This document shows, one piece after another, positions 1 to 8,931 of a DNA stretch of 64,000 nucleotides (the first letter of the stretch is position 1; each line of letters starts with the position of its first letter). The notes below the pieces were generated by a model that saw nothing but the letters and a program-made list of their open reading frames with translations, did no database searches and was not told the DNA's origin. The position numbers were made by a program, and so were the translations under genes. This stretch comes from Xanthomonas bonasiae (GTDB lineage: Bacteria > Pseudomonadota > Gammaproteobacteria > Xanthomonadales > Xanthomonadaceae), in contig NZ_JAFIWB010000021.1 in NCBI RefSeq assembly GCF_017163705.1, forward strand, positions 1 through 64,000. The letters are read 5' to 3'.

Positions 1-295
1 GCGGGCGACTCGCCGGGTGCACTGCTCGCCGGGTGCACTGTATGTAGGAGCGGCTTCAGCCGCGACAGGTTGCCAAAGTCGCAGCGGTTTCTGACTCCGC
101 GCGTCGCGACTGAAATCGCTTCCACAAGAGACTTGCGACGAGCCGGCTGGGTGCACTGTGGGAGGGACTTCAGTCCCGACTGTTTCCGAAACCGGATAGC
201 AGCATTGCTTCGTTCGTCGCGGCTGAAGCCGCTCCTACAGGAAACTTGCGGCCGACTCGACGGGTGCACTGTAGGAGCGGCTTCAGCCCCGGCAT
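1..295. repeat. Cluster of four REP-like palindromes
   Basis: This 345-base leading stretch holds no convincing gene. It carries four short interspersed palindromic units: 43-69 (GTAGGAGCGGCTTCAGCCGC core), 157-180 (GGGAGGGACTTCAGTCCCGA variant), 216-240 (same family, opposite orientation) and 270-290. Each unit is preceded or followed by a related linker reading GGGTGCACTG. The core is an imperfect hairpin (GCGGCTtcAGCCGC). Such units are typical of xanthomonad intergenic DNA. The short open frames that cross it are made of repeat sequence and are not counted as genes. Confidence 0.8.
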
Positions 296-345
296 GGCGC
301 CGGGGCCGCTGAACTTCCTGCCAGGAGCAACACGCGCTCGGCAGC

Positions 346-2442
346 TCAGTAATCCACGCCCACCGAGAACAGCAGTGTGCGCGGGTCGCCCAGTGCCACG
401 GCGCGCTGCAGGCCGCCGGCGAAATAGTCGCGGTCGAACGCGTTCTTCAGGTTCAACGCATAGCGCCAATGGCCCTGGCGGTAGGCGAGACCGGCATCGA
501 ACACCGCGTAGCCGGGAATGCGATGGCCGTAGGCGGTCTTCTCGCCTTCGGCGCGCGCACCGCCGCTGAAGGTCCAGCCGTCGTCCGCGCCGTGCGGCGC
601 GTACTGCAGCCACAGCGAACCGCTGTGCTTGGGCACGTTGTACAAACGGTCGCCGACGGTGGTGACGCTCTGTCCGCCGTCGTCGGTGACCACTGCATCG
701 GTGTAGGCGTAGCCGGCGAACAGGCTGACCCCGCTGCCCAGGTCGGCGGCGGCGTTGAGCTCCAGGCCGCGGCTGCGCTGCTCGCCGACCGCGATGCTGT
801 AGCCGTCGTTGACCGGATCGGTCTGCAGCACGTTGCGCCGGCGCAGGTCGTACAGCGCCACGCTCAGGCTGGTGCCCGCGTCCAGTTCCATCTTCACCCC
901 CAGCTCCACCTGGCGGCCATGCTCCGGATCGAACTGCGCGCCCTGCGCGTCGGTGCCGACGTTGGGATAGAACGAGGTGGCGACGCTGGCATAGGGGTGC
1001 AGCCCGCCGCCGGCGTCGAACATCAGCGCGGCCGAGCCGGTGGTGGCGCTGGCGTCGTTGCGCGTGTTGGTGCCGGTGAGGTAGTCCTCGCTGAGGTTGC
1101 GGCTGCGGTCGTGGCGCACGCCCAGCAGCAGCTGCCAATCGGGCGTGAACTGGATGCGGTCGCGCAGGTACAGGCCGCCGGAGGTGACCACGCTGAGGTT
1201 GTCGCGGCTGGGCGTGGCCGGGCAGGTGACCGCGCCGCCATAGACCGGCGCGTACACGTCCAGCGTGCCGACCCGGCAGGTGGACTGCACGTTCCATTCC
1301 CAGGTCTTGAACGCGTCCACGCCGGCGGTCAGCGTGTGCTGCCAGGCGCCGGTGGCGAAGCCGCGCTGCAGGTAGGTGTCCTGCACCCAGGTGCGTCCGT
1401 CGTAGTGCTGGTCGGTGGCGGTACGGCGCAGCGTGCGCAGGTCGGCGGCCAGGCCGTTGTTGGCGATGATGAAGCCGTCCAATCCGAATTCCTGCCAGCG
1501 CGCGGCGTGGTGCAGGGTCCAGCCGTTGTCGAAGCGATGGTCCAGCACGTAGCCGATGCGGCTCTGGTGGCTGTGGTACGGCGGCTGCGCGGGTTCGCCG
1601 GTGAACAGCGAGCGATCGATCTTGCCGTTGGGGTTGGCCTCGGCGCTGCCTTCCCAGGGCAGGCCCTGCTGGCGGATGTAGTCGCGTTCCTGGTAGCTGG
1701 TGAGGAGCACGAAGTCGGTGCGCTCGCCCAGGTCCAGCGACAGCGCCGGTGCGATCCAGCGGCTGCGGAAATACACGTGGTCGGTGGGATCGTCCGCATT
1801 CATCGCCAGGCCGTTGAGCCGCAGCGCGGTCTTGCCGTTGGCCGACAGCGGCTGGTTCAGATCGAAGCTGCCCTGCTGCAGGCCATCGCTGCCCATGCCC
1901 AGTTCGGCGCGGCGCAGCGGCGTGGCTTCGGGCCGCTTGCTGACCAGGTTGACCAGCCCGCCCGGCAGCACCTGGCCGTACAGCAGCGAGGCCGGGCCCT
2001 TCAGCACTTCCACCTGCTGCATGCCGAACAGCTGCTCGGCGACGCGGTTGTTGGAGGCGGTGCGCAGGCCATCGACGAACAGCGAGTCGGACGCGGTCTG
2101 GCCGCGGATGATCAGGTCGTCCCAACCGCGCCGGCCATAGGTGTTGGCGACCACGCCGGAGACGTTGTGCAAGGCATCGGCCAGGGTCTGCGCCTGCTGG
2201 CTGTCCAGCAGCGCGCGCGGCACCACGGTGATCGAGAAGGGCGTCTGCGCCAGCGGCGTGTCCGACTTGTCGGACTGCGCCGGCCTGGTGCTGCGGAAGC
2301 CGCTGTGGGCTGCCTCGGCGCGGACCTGCACCGCAGGCAGGGCGGTGGCCTGCGCGGTATCGGCGGTGTCGTCGGCCGCGCGCGCAGCAGTGGAAGCCGC
2401 CATGCCGAGCAGGCAGGCGAACGGGAGGGGGTGCAGTTTCAT
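346..2442 (-). CDS. TonB-dependent siderophore receptor
   Basis: Outer-membrane receptor of 698 residues, expected to import ferric siderophores using TonB energy. Residues 1-22 form a signal peptide with an ARA/A cleavage site. A plug domain follows at about 55-165, including QTPFSITVVP, DALHNVSGV, IRGQ and the VEVLKGPASLLYG motif that marks the TonB-dependent siderophore receptor family. The rest is a 22-strand type beta barrel ending in the aromatic residue (VGVDY) needed for outer-membrane assembly. A Fur-like box lies 29-47 bases upstream of the start, so iron repression is likely. It stands alone: no siderophore biosynthesis, FecIR or ABC importer genes lie beside it. The ligand cannot be read from the sequence. 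Confidence 0.93.
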   Translation of the reverse strand: MKLHPLPFACLLGMAASTAARAADDTADTAQATALPAVQVRAEAAHSGFRSTRPAQSDKSDTPLAQTPFSITVVPRALLDSQQAQTLADALHNVSGVVANTYGRRGWDDLIIRGQTASDSLFVDGLRTASNNRVAEQLFGMQQVEVLKGPASLLYGQVLPGGLVNLVSKRPEATPLRRAELGMGSDGLQQGSFDLNQPLSANGKTALRLNGLAMNADDPTDHVYFRSRWIAPALSLDLGERTDFVLLTSYQERDYIRQQGLPWEGSAEANPNGKIDRSLFTGEPAQPPYHSHQSRIGYVLDHRFDNGWTLHHAARWQEFGLDGFIIANNGLAADLRTLRRTATDQHYDGRTWVQDTYLQRGFATGAWQHTLTAGVDAFKTWEWNVQSTCRVGTLDVYAPVYGGAVTCPATPSRDNLSVVTSGGLYLRDRIQFTPDWQLLLGVRHDRSRNLSEDYLTGTNTRNDASATTGSAALMFDAGGGLHPYASVATSFYPNVGTDAQGAQFDPEHGRQVELGVKMELDAGTSLSVALYDLRRRNVLQTDPVNDGYSIAVGEQRSRGLELNAAADLGSGVSLFAGYAYTDAVVTDDGGQSVTTVGDRLYNVPKHSGSLWLQYAPHGADDGWTFSGGARAEGEKTAYGHRIPGYAVFDAGLAYRQGHWRYALNLKNAFDRDYFAGGLQRAVALGDPRTLLFSVGVDY

Positions 2443-2470
2443 CGAGACCGTGGGGTGGGGAGGGCTAATC

Positions 2471-2489
2471 GAGAATGATTATATTTCGC
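2471..2489 (-). promoter_or_regulatory. Candidate Fur box
   Basis: GAGAATGATTATATTTCGC matches 13 of 19 positions of the classical GATAATGATAATCATTATC Fur box. It sits 29-47 bases upstream of the receptor ATG in the only AT-rich patch nearby. The assignment fits the iron-uptake role of the gene; footprinting would be needed to prove it. Confidence 0.5.
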
Positions 2490-2927
2490 GATGTGGCGAT
2501 TGCGAAGACCCGTCCGTCGGCGCCGGGCGCTCGCCAGGCAAGGGCAAGCCGCGGCCGCGCACGCGGGCGGTCGGGCAAGCGGGGGCGTTTGCTGCAGCGG
2601 CGGCCGGTGATCGAGAAGGCCGGACCGGCACTTACGGCCGCGGCGCATCCAGGGCGCCGCTGGCGACAGGCAGCCCTGAGCTGTCGCCAGGACAGCGCAG
2701 GCGCTCCAGCGCGGATGACGCCGGCGCTGGGGGGCTGCAGCGCCGATGCCGGCGCTGTGTGCGTTGCGGTGGATGCGTCAGTGCGGTGCCCTGACGACAT
2801 CAGGGTGCGGCGGTGGCCGCCATGGCGGCGGCCGGCAGGCACCGTCGCGCCCTTCTCCGATGTCGAGGCGGATGCAACGCGCGTGCTGTGGATCCGCACG
2901 CGATCGCTGCGATGCGCGTCGGCCGGC
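2490..2927. other. Gene-free stretch with a perfect 10-bp hairpin
   Basis: About 440 bases between the receptor promoter and the next gene hold no convincing coding frame. A perfect inverted repeat, CTGGCGACAG at 2660-2669 and CTGTCGCCAG at 2681-2690, has an 11-base loop. There is no T-run on either side, so it is not a standard intrinsic terminator. It could fold as an RNA end for the minus-strand gene at 2928-3545 or be a protein site; I cannot decide. Confidence 0.4.
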
Positions 2928-3545
2928 TCAGCCGGCGACGCGGAGCACGCCGTTCTGGCCGCCAGGCGGCACGCCCTCGAATTGGATCAGCGCGGCGACC
3001 AGTTCGGCATGCAGGCGGATGCGGCCCATCTCGCGCATGATGCGGATGTCCTCGTGACGCAGTTCGCGATTGGCGACCACCTCGCGCTTGTACTCAAGGA
3101 TCTCCGGATACTTGCGCGCCATGTTCAGCGCATCGGCGACGCACTCCACGGTATCCGCGTCGGCCGACAGCGGCTCGCGGCTGTTGAAGGCGGTGAGCCA
3201 GCGCTCGAAGCCGGCGGTGCGGTCGAACATGTTGGCGATGAACCAGATCACGAACAGGATCGCGACCCAGGAACTGACCACGATGACGATGCGCGAGAAG
3301 GTCAGGTGGTAGTCGTGCTGCCACAGCTGGTTGGTGATGACGCCCAGGATGATCAGCGAAATCGCCTGCCAGCCGATGATCGAGACCACCAGCCACTGCT
3401 GCTTGGCCTTGGCCAGCAGATCCACTTCCGAGCGCAGCTGCGCTTCGCTCTTGTGCTGCCAGTGCGCGACCTGTTCCGGGAACGAGCGCTGGTGCAGCGC
3501 GTTGTCCTCCAGCAACAACCCCAACCCCTTGAACAAAGCGATCAT
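2928..3545 (-). CDS. Two-helix inner-membrane protein of unknown function
   Basis: A 205-residue protein that I do not recognise. It has a short cytoplasm-like N-terminus (MIALFKGLGLLLEDN), two strongly hydrophobic helices at about 51-75 and 86-108 (WLVVSIIGWQ..., IVIVVSSWVAILFVIWF), and a charged C-terminal helical region of about 95 residues. The ATG at 3545 is chosen because AGGGAG lies about 6 bases before it; an in-frame ATG farther upstream would add 63 basic residues without a family look. Codon use is like the neighbours. It reads divergently from the MpaB-like gene, with 215 bases between starts. Helix number and topology are predictions from hydrophobicity. Confidence 0.7.
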   Translation of the reverse strand: MIALFKGLGLLLEDNALHQRSFPEQVAHWQHKSEAQLRSEVDLLAKAKQQWLVVSIIGWQAISLIILGVITNQLWQHDYHLTFSRIVIVVSSWVAILFVIWFIANMFDRTAGFERWLTAFNSREPLSADADTVECVADALNMARKYPEILEYKREVVANRELRHEDIRIMREMGRIRLHAELVAALIQFEGVPPGGQNGVLRVAG

Positions 3546-3760
3546 GACAGGCTCCCTGCAGATGCGGTGGCGGACGGCGGTGTCTCGGGCGATCTTGAAG
3601 CAGCTTCTTTCTAGCACAGTGGCCGGAATTGGCATGTTGCAGATGCACATGAAGCCCGCGCGGCAATGCGCTGTTGCGGCCGGGAGCCCTGGGTACCGTC
3701 GCCAAGCCTGCGCGCACCGGTTTGCACGGCGCATGCATCGCCGCCCGCTACCATGCCGCG

Positions 3761-4681
3761 ATGACCGCCATGCTGCGTACCCTCACCGCTCCCGCCGCCG
3801 CCCGCATCCGCCGTTGGGTGCTGGACGTGTTCCCGCGCGGCCAGGGCGGGATCGACTACGACCAGCCGCTCGGCGATGCCGGCCTGTTCGGCCCCGACAG
3901 CGTCACCTGGCGCATCCACGCCGAGTTTCCCGGCATGCTCTCCGGCGGCTTGTGCGCGCTGCTGCTGCAGACCCTGCATCCGCTGGCGCTGGCCGGCGTC
4001 TACGACCATTCCAACTTCCGCGAGGACCTGGTCGGGCGCCTGCGCCGCACCACCCAGTTCGTCGCCGCCACCAGCTATGCGCCATCGGCCGAAGCGCAGC
4101 GCCTGATCGCGCGCGTGCGCAGCATCCACGCGCGGATCCGCGGCCACGCGCCCGACGGCCGCGCCTATGCCGCCGACGATCCGGCGCTGCTGACCTGGGT
4201 GCACGTCACCGAGGCCTACGGCTTCCTGCAGGGCTATCGCCGTTACTGCCGCGCGGTGCCGGTCGCCATCGCCGATCGCTACTACGCCGAGGGCCGACGC
4301 GTGGCCGAGGCGCTGGGCGCGCAGGCGGTGCCGGCCAGCGAGCGCGAGGTGCTGGACTACTTCGCCCAGGTGCGCCCGCAACTGCGGGTGGATGCGCGAT
4401 CGCGCGAGGTGCTCGCGGTGCTGGCCGGGCTGCGCCTGCCGGTGCCGGCGGCGGGCCTGTCGCGCGAGCTGTTCCTGGGCGCCGGCGCGGCGCTGCTGCC
4501 GCCGTGGGCGAGCGCGATGCTCGGGCACGGGCGCCTGCAACGCGCCCAGGCGGCGGTCGCGTCGCGGGTGCTGCGGGGGCTGGCACCGCTGTTCCGCATC
4601 GCGCTCAACGACGGCATCGCGCAGCGCGCCTGCCGCCGGGTCGGCATCGCCCCGCAGCGGCTGGCGCAGTGGCCGGAGTGA
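3761..4681 (+). CDS. MpaB / latex-clearing-type oxygenase family protein (DUF2236)
   Basis: A 306-residue protein of the DUF2236 family, which includes the haem-b rubber oxygenase Lcp and the fungal oxygenase MpaB. Family signatures are visible: GDAGLFGPDSVTW near the N-terminus, then LLLQTLHPLALAGVYDHS, the RRTTQFV segment, and WVHVTEAYGF, whose histidine aligns with the proximal haem histidine of Lcp. No signal peptide or Tat motif is seen, so it is probably cytoplasmic, unlike secreted Lcp. ATG 3761 was chosen over an upstream in-frame ATG at 3674 because the family begins close to this point; ATG 3770 is also possible. The substrate is unknown; polyisoprene cleavage should not be assumed. 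Confidence 0.8.
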   Translation: MTAMLRTLTAPAAARIRRWVLDVFPRGQGGIDYDQPLGDAGLFGPDSVTWRIHAEFPGMLSGGLCALLLQTLHPLALAGVYDHSNFREDLVGRLRRTTQFVAATSYAPSAEAQRLIARVRSIHARIRGHAPDGRAYAADDPALLTWVHVTEAYGFLQGYRRYCRAVPVAIADRYYAEGRRVAEALGAQAVPASEREVLDYFAQVRPQLRVDARSREVLAVLAGLRLPVPAAGLSRELFLGAGAALLPPWASAMLGHGRLQRAQAAVASRVLRGLAPLFRIALNDGIAQRACRRVGIAPQRLAQWPE

Positions 4682-4828
4682 GCGGGTGGCCGACGTTTGT
4701 TGGCGTGTGTTGCCGCGCACGGTCGCGCTGGCGAAGCTGAACCGTATGGCCGATCCGTCGTGCGGCATCCGGCGCGGCGCTGTTACCCGGTCAAGATCGC
4801 CGCGCCTGAGCCGCTCTATGCAGGACCC

Positions 4829-7800
4829 ATGCAGCGCCGTTTCTCCGCCGCCGACAAGCTCTACGACGTCCGCTTCCGGCAGCGCCTGCGGCGCGCGTTG
4901 CGCGCGCCGTTGCGCGCGATCCTGGTCTGGGGCCTGGCGTTGGCGTTGCTGCTGGCGTGCGGGCTGGCCTATGTGCTTGCGCAGGACCGCGCCAACCGCC
5001 TGGCCGCGGCGCAGCGGCAGAGCCTGGCGTTGGCGACGGGCGCCGACCGTCTGCTGCAGTTGGAGCTGGACAACCTGAGCCAGGCGCTGCGCGGCGAAGG
5101 CATGGGCGCGCAGGCGCTGCTGGCCGACGCGCCGGCACGCGCGCCGGCGCTGATCGAGGCATCGCTGCGCGGCGTGCTGCTGCGGCATCCGGAGCTGCAT
5201 GGCATTGCGTTGCTGGATGCGCAGGGCCGGCGCCGCTACGGGACGGAGGGCGATCCGGACGTGCGCGCATGGGCGCTGGGTTCGCGCCGCAATGGCGATC
5301 AGGTGTTCGTCGGCCCGTATCAACGCCTGGCCGACGGTGAAGCGGTGGTGCGCCTGGCGTTGCCGCTGGCGTCGGGCGATTGGGTGGTGGCGAGCTGGCG
5401 GGTCGCGGCGTTGCAGCGCATCGTCGGCGGGGTCGATGCCGGCCGCGACGGCGTGGTCGCGCTGACCGATGCGCATGGCCTGCTGCTTGCGGCAAGCAGT
5501 CCCGCTGCCGGCACCGGCGGTACCCGCGTGCTGCTGCCGTTGGGCCTGGTGCGCGGGCTGCCGCAGGGCAGTGCGTTGGGCATGCACAGCACCGTGTTCG
5601 ACCGGCAGCCGCGCATGCTGGCGGTCAGTGGTGGACGCGACTACCCGTTGCTGGCCGTGTCGGGGCTGGCGGTGCGCGAAGCGCTGGCGCCGTGGTGGTG
5701 GTTCGCCGGCGCGGCGGCGCTGGTGTATCTGCTGTATCTGCTCGGGTTCGCCTTCCTGCTGGGCAGCTTGCGCCGTGCCGAGGACCGCCAGCGGCAGTTG
5801 CTGGAGCGCCTGCGCCGCGGCGACGAGGACCTGCGCCTGGCGCATGCGATGGGCGGCATCGGCACCTGGCGGGTCGAGGCCGACCGGCGCCACCTGCTGC
5901 TGGCCGAACAGACCGGTACCCTGTTCGGCGCGCCGCAGCTGCGCATGAGCCTGAGCGCGTTCCTGGCCCGAGTGCACGACGACGATCGCGCGCGGGTCGA
6001 GCAGCTGTACGACGAGGCGCTGCACGGCAACGGCGAATACAACGTGGTGTACCGCATGCATTCGCCCGATGGCGGCCTGCGTTGGCTGGCCGCGCGCGGC
6101 GCGCGGGTGCAGGGCCGCGGTGGGCTGTGCATGACCGGTGCGGTGCAGGACGTCAGCGAGCGGCTCGAGGCGCAGGCGCGGCTGCTGGACGCCGAGCGTC
6201 AGTTCCGCCTGGTGTTCGAGCGCAACCCGCTGCCGTACTGGCTGTTCGCGGTGGACAGCCTGCGCTTCCTGGAAGTGAATCAGGCCGCGATCCGCCAGTA
6301 CGGCTACAGCCGCGACGAATTCCTGGCCATGACCCTGCTCGACCTGCGTCCGCCCGCCGACGCCGAACGGCTGCTGGCGGACGTACGCAAGCCGCGCGAC
6401 GGCTTCGACGCGCCCAGCGTGTGGACCCACCGGCGCAAGGACGGCAGCCTGCTGTCGGTGCGGGTGCACAGCGCGGACGTCGACTTCGGCGGCGCGCCGG
6501 CGCGCCTGATCCTGGCCGAGGATGTCAGCGAGCGCATCGCCCACGAGCGCGAACTGGCGTTCCGCGCCAGCCACGACGTCACCACCGGGCTGCTCGATCC
6601 GCGCGCCCTGGCCGAGGCGCTGGATGCGCGTGGGCAGGCGGGCTATGCGGTGGCGTACGTGCAGTTGCGCGGGCTGGCGCTGATCGGCGACACCCTGGGC
6701 CGCGCCGCCGGCGATGCGGTGCGCTGCGCGGTGGCGGCGCGGCTGCGCGGGCTGGGCGAACGGTTCGGCCTGACCGCGCACCAGCCGTCGCAGGATTTCG
6801 TGCTGGCGGTCCTGGATCCGCAGCAGCTGCCGCAGGCGCTGCAGGCCCTGCTCGAGGCGATGTCCACGCCGGTGCAGGGCGGCGCCTTCACCCAGCAGCT
6901 GCAGGCGCACATCGGCGTGGCGCTGTGCCCGGACGACGCCGCCGGCGCCGAGGAAGCCATCGGCAGCGCCGCGCAGGCCGCGCATGCGGCGCAGGCCGAC
7001 GGACGCAGCGTCGCCCGCTTCGAGCGCAGCATGTCCGCGCGGATCGGCGAGCGCCTGCGCCTGGCCGGGCGCATCCATCAGGCGATCGCGCGGCAGGAGT
7101 TCGAGCTGCATTTCCAGCCGATCCTGCGCGCCGATACCGGCGCGCCGCGGCTGCTCGAGGCGCTGATCCGCTGGCCGCAGGACGACGGCAGCTTCATCGC
7201 CCCCGACCAGTTCATCCAGCTGTGCGAGGACACCGGGTTGATCCTGCCGCTCGGCCGCTGGGTGATGCAGGCGGCCGCGCAGGCGCGCCGCCAGCTGGCG
7301 CTGCACGGCTGGGCCGACCTGCCGGTGGCGGTGAACGTGTCGGCGCTGCAGTTCTTCGACGGCGACCTGGTCGCGGACCTGGTGCAGGCCTGCGCCGCAG
7401 CCGGCCTGGCCGCCGACGGCCTGCACCTGGAACTGACCGAGAGCAGCCTGATGCGGCAGCCGCAACAGGCATTGGACGTGCTGCGGCAGTTGCGCGCGCT
7501 GGGCGTGGGCGTGGCGCTGGACGATGTCGGCACCGGCTTCTCCAGCATGGCCTATCTGCGCGACCTGCCGCTGGACACGCTGAAGATCGATCGCAGCTTC
7601 GTCGCCGACGTGGATCGCGATGCGCGCAACGCCTCGATCTGCGAGGCCTTGCTGACGCTCGGCCGCAGCCTGGGCCTGCAGGTGGTCGCCGAAGGCGTGG
7701 AGAACGACGCGCAGTTGCAGTGGCTACGCGCGCATGGCTGCGACCAAGTGCAGGGCTACCTGCTGGGCCGGCCGGCGCCGCTGGCGCAGGTGCTCGCCGC

Positions 7801-7840
7801 GCTCGGCGCGCGCGACGCGCCGGACGCGGTCACAGCATGA
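4829..7840 (+). CDS. Membrane PAS-GGDEF(degenerate)-EAL cyclic-di-GMP phosphodiesterase
   Basis: A 1003-residue sensor-effector expected to hydrolyse cyclic-di-GMP. Order: cytoplasmic start, TM1 at about 27-50, a periplasmic sensor region to about 285, TM2 at about 288-311, two PAS regions (about 330-570), a GGDEF-like domain and a C-terminal EAL domain (about 750-990). The GGDEF signature is replaced by PSQDF (residues 653-657), so cyclase activity is not expected. The EAL domain looks catalytic: EALIRW with Glu777, NVSALQF, LELTES, LDDVGTGFSS, LKIDRSFV, AEGVE and QGYLLG are all present. ATG 4829 is chosen for its GCAGGAC ribosome site and because TM1 then sits near the start. Its last 11 bases overlap the convergent Rieske gene. 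The neighbouring GGEEF gene could supply the opposite activity. Confidence 0.92.
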   Translation: MQRRFSAADKLYDVRFRQRLRRALRAPLRAILVWGLALALLLACGLAYVLAQDRANRLAAAQRQSLALATGADRLLQLELDNLSQALRGEGMGAQALLADAPARAPALIEASLRGVLLRHPELHGIALLDAQGRRRYGTEGDPDVRAWALGSRRNGDQVFVGPYQRLADGEAVVRLALPLASGDWVVASWRVAALQRIVGGVDAGRDGVVALTDAHGLLLAASSPAAGTGGTRVLLPLGLVRGLPQGSALGMHSTVFDRQPRMLAVSGGRDYPLLAVSGLAVREALAPWWWFAGAAALVYLLYLLGFAFLLGSLRRAEDRQRQLLERLRRGDEDLRLAHAMGGIGTWRVEADRRHLLLAEQTGTLFGAPQLRMSLSAFLARVHDDDRARVEQLYDEALHGNGEYNVVYRMHSPDGGLRWLAARGARVQGRGGLCMTGAVQDVSERLEAQARLLDAERQFRLVFERNPLPYWLFAVDSLRFLEVNQAAIRQYGYSRDEFLAMTLLDLRPPADAERLLADVRKPRDGFDAPSVWTHRRKDGSLLSVRVHSADVDFGGAPARLILAEDVSERIAHERELAFRASHDVTTGLLDPRALAEALDARGQAGYAVAYVQLRGLALIGDTLGRAAGDAVRCAVAARLRGLGERFGLTAHQPSQDFVLAVLDPQQLPQALQALLEAMSTPVQGGAFTQQLQAHIGVALCPDDAAGAEEAIGSAAQAAHAAQADGRSVARFERSMSARIGERLRLAGRIHQAIARQEFELHFQPILRADTGAPRLLEALIRWPQDDGSFIAPDQFIQLCEDTGLILPLGRWVMQAAAQARRQLALHGWADLPVAVNVSALQFFDGDLVADLVQACAAAGLAADGLHLELTESSLMRQPQQALDVLRQLRALGVGVALDDVGTGFSSMAYLRDLPLDTLKIDRSFVADVDRDARNASICEALLTLGRSLGLQVVAEGVENDAQLQWLRAHGCDQVQGYLLGRPAPLAQVLAALGARDAPDAVTA

Positions 7841-8843
7841 GGTCGATGCAGTGCGGCGCGCCCGCTGCCGGCAGCGGCTCGCCGTCCCAGTAGCGGCGCA
7901 ACGGTTCGCGGACCAGGTCCAGCGCGGTCGAGGCGCCGCGCACGCCCGGAAAACGCTGCAGGTTGTGCGCCTGCAACGCGAGCATGCGCCGGTCCTGCTC
8001 GCCGACCTTGCGCAGCAGTGGCCACACCAGCCAGCGCACCGCCCATGCCGGCGCCCAGCGCCCGTCCACGTGCAGGCTGGCGAACACCTCGGTGCTGCGC
8101 TCGCCCACCGGCGTGAAGTGCAGGCTGATGCGCACGCGGCCGCCACGGGCATAGCGGTATTCGATCTGCGCGGTACCGGGCGCGGCGAAGTGCGCGCGCT
8201 CCAGCGTGCGCGGCGATTCGAACAGCTGGTAGAGCCAGCCGCTCTGCGCGGCCGCACCGACGTAGTCCACGTGGAAGCCTTCGGCGCCGGTCTGCAGGCA
8301 GGCGCGCATCGGCGTGCGCGCACCGCCGCGGCGCACCAGTCCCGGATGCAGCAGGTGGGTGTGCAACGGATCGAGGAAGTTCTCCAGCGCATCGACCACG
8401 TGCGCCTCCCAGCGCGTGCGCCACAGGAAGCGCCGCGCCGAAGGGTGCAGTTCCTGCACCAGTTGCGCCGGGTGCGCGTCGCCGTCGGGATCCGGGCGCA
8501 GCCAGATCAAGCCGTCGTGTTCGCGCGCGGCGAAGGCGCGCACCCGCACCGCCGGCAGCGCCTGTCCGGGCGGCATGCCGGGGATCTCGCGCAGCGCGCC
8601 GTCGCGGCCGAAGCGCCAGCCGTGGTAAGGGCAGGCCAGGCCGTCGCCGCTGGCGCAGCCGGCCGACAGCGGCGCGTGCCGGTGCGGACAGCGGTCCTCC
8701 AGCGCGAGCAGGCTGCCGTCGGCGCAGCGCGCGATCGCCGCATGCCGGTCCATCACCGTCACCGCCAGCGGCCGCTGCCGCAGCGCGTCGGCCCGGGCCA
8801 CGGCGAACCAGTGTCGGTACAGCGAGGGATGCCAGTCGGTCAT
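7830..8843 (-). CDS. Rieske-type aromatic-ring/steroid oxygenase alpha subunit
   Basis: A 337-residue oxygenase of the Rieske non-haem iron family. The N-terminal Rieske domain holds the [2Fe-2S] ligands Cys52-X-His54 (CPHRH) and Cys71-X2-His74 (CPYHGW). The C-terminal domain carries the mononuclear iron motif NFLDPLHTHLLH with Asn155, Asp158, His161 and His166, so both metal sites look intact. Length fits single-component alpha subunits such as vanillate demethylase or ketosteroid hydroxylase types. No reductase or ferredoxin gene lies beside it, so electron donors must come from elsewhere. The gene converges on the EAL phosphodiesterase with an 11-base stop-codon overlap and lies 88 bases downstream of the diguanylate cyclase, so it may be the distal gene of that transcript. 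Substrate is unknown. Confidence 0.88.
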   Translation of the reverse strand: MTDWHPSLYRHWFAVARADALRQRPLAVTVMDRHAAIARCADGSLLALEDRCPHRHAPLSAGCASGDGLACPYHGWRFGRDGALREIPGMPPGQALPAVRVRAFAAREHDGLIWLRPDPDGDAHPAQLVQELHPSARRFLWRTRWEAHVVDALENFLDPLHTHLLHPGLVRRGGARTPMRACLQTGAEGFHVDYVGAAAQSGWLYQLFESPRTLERAHFAAPGTAQIEYRYARGGRVRISLHFTPVGERSTEVFASLHVDGRWAPAWAVRWLVWPLLRKVGEQDRRMLALQAHNLQRFPGVRGASTALDLVREPLRRYWDGEPLPAAGAPHCIDLML

Positions 8844-8931
8844 GGCCGCTAGCGTCGCATGCGCGGCGTGCCGATGTCTGGATGCACGCGCACGGCGTAG
8901 GTGGCTGCGGCGCCCAGGAACGCGCGGCGCG

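Noticed and set aside
469-2478. Long plus-strand open frame opposite the TonB-dependent receptor
   Set aside because: Shadow of the receptor on the other strand; no recognisable domain, and codon bias is wrong for this genome.
3611-7465. Very long minus-strand open frame (over 1200 codons) opposite the EAL phosphodiesterase
   Set aside because: It is antisense to a clear multidomain enzyme, has Gln/Arg/Ala-rich shadow composition without domains, and arises from high GC with few stops in the opposite frame.
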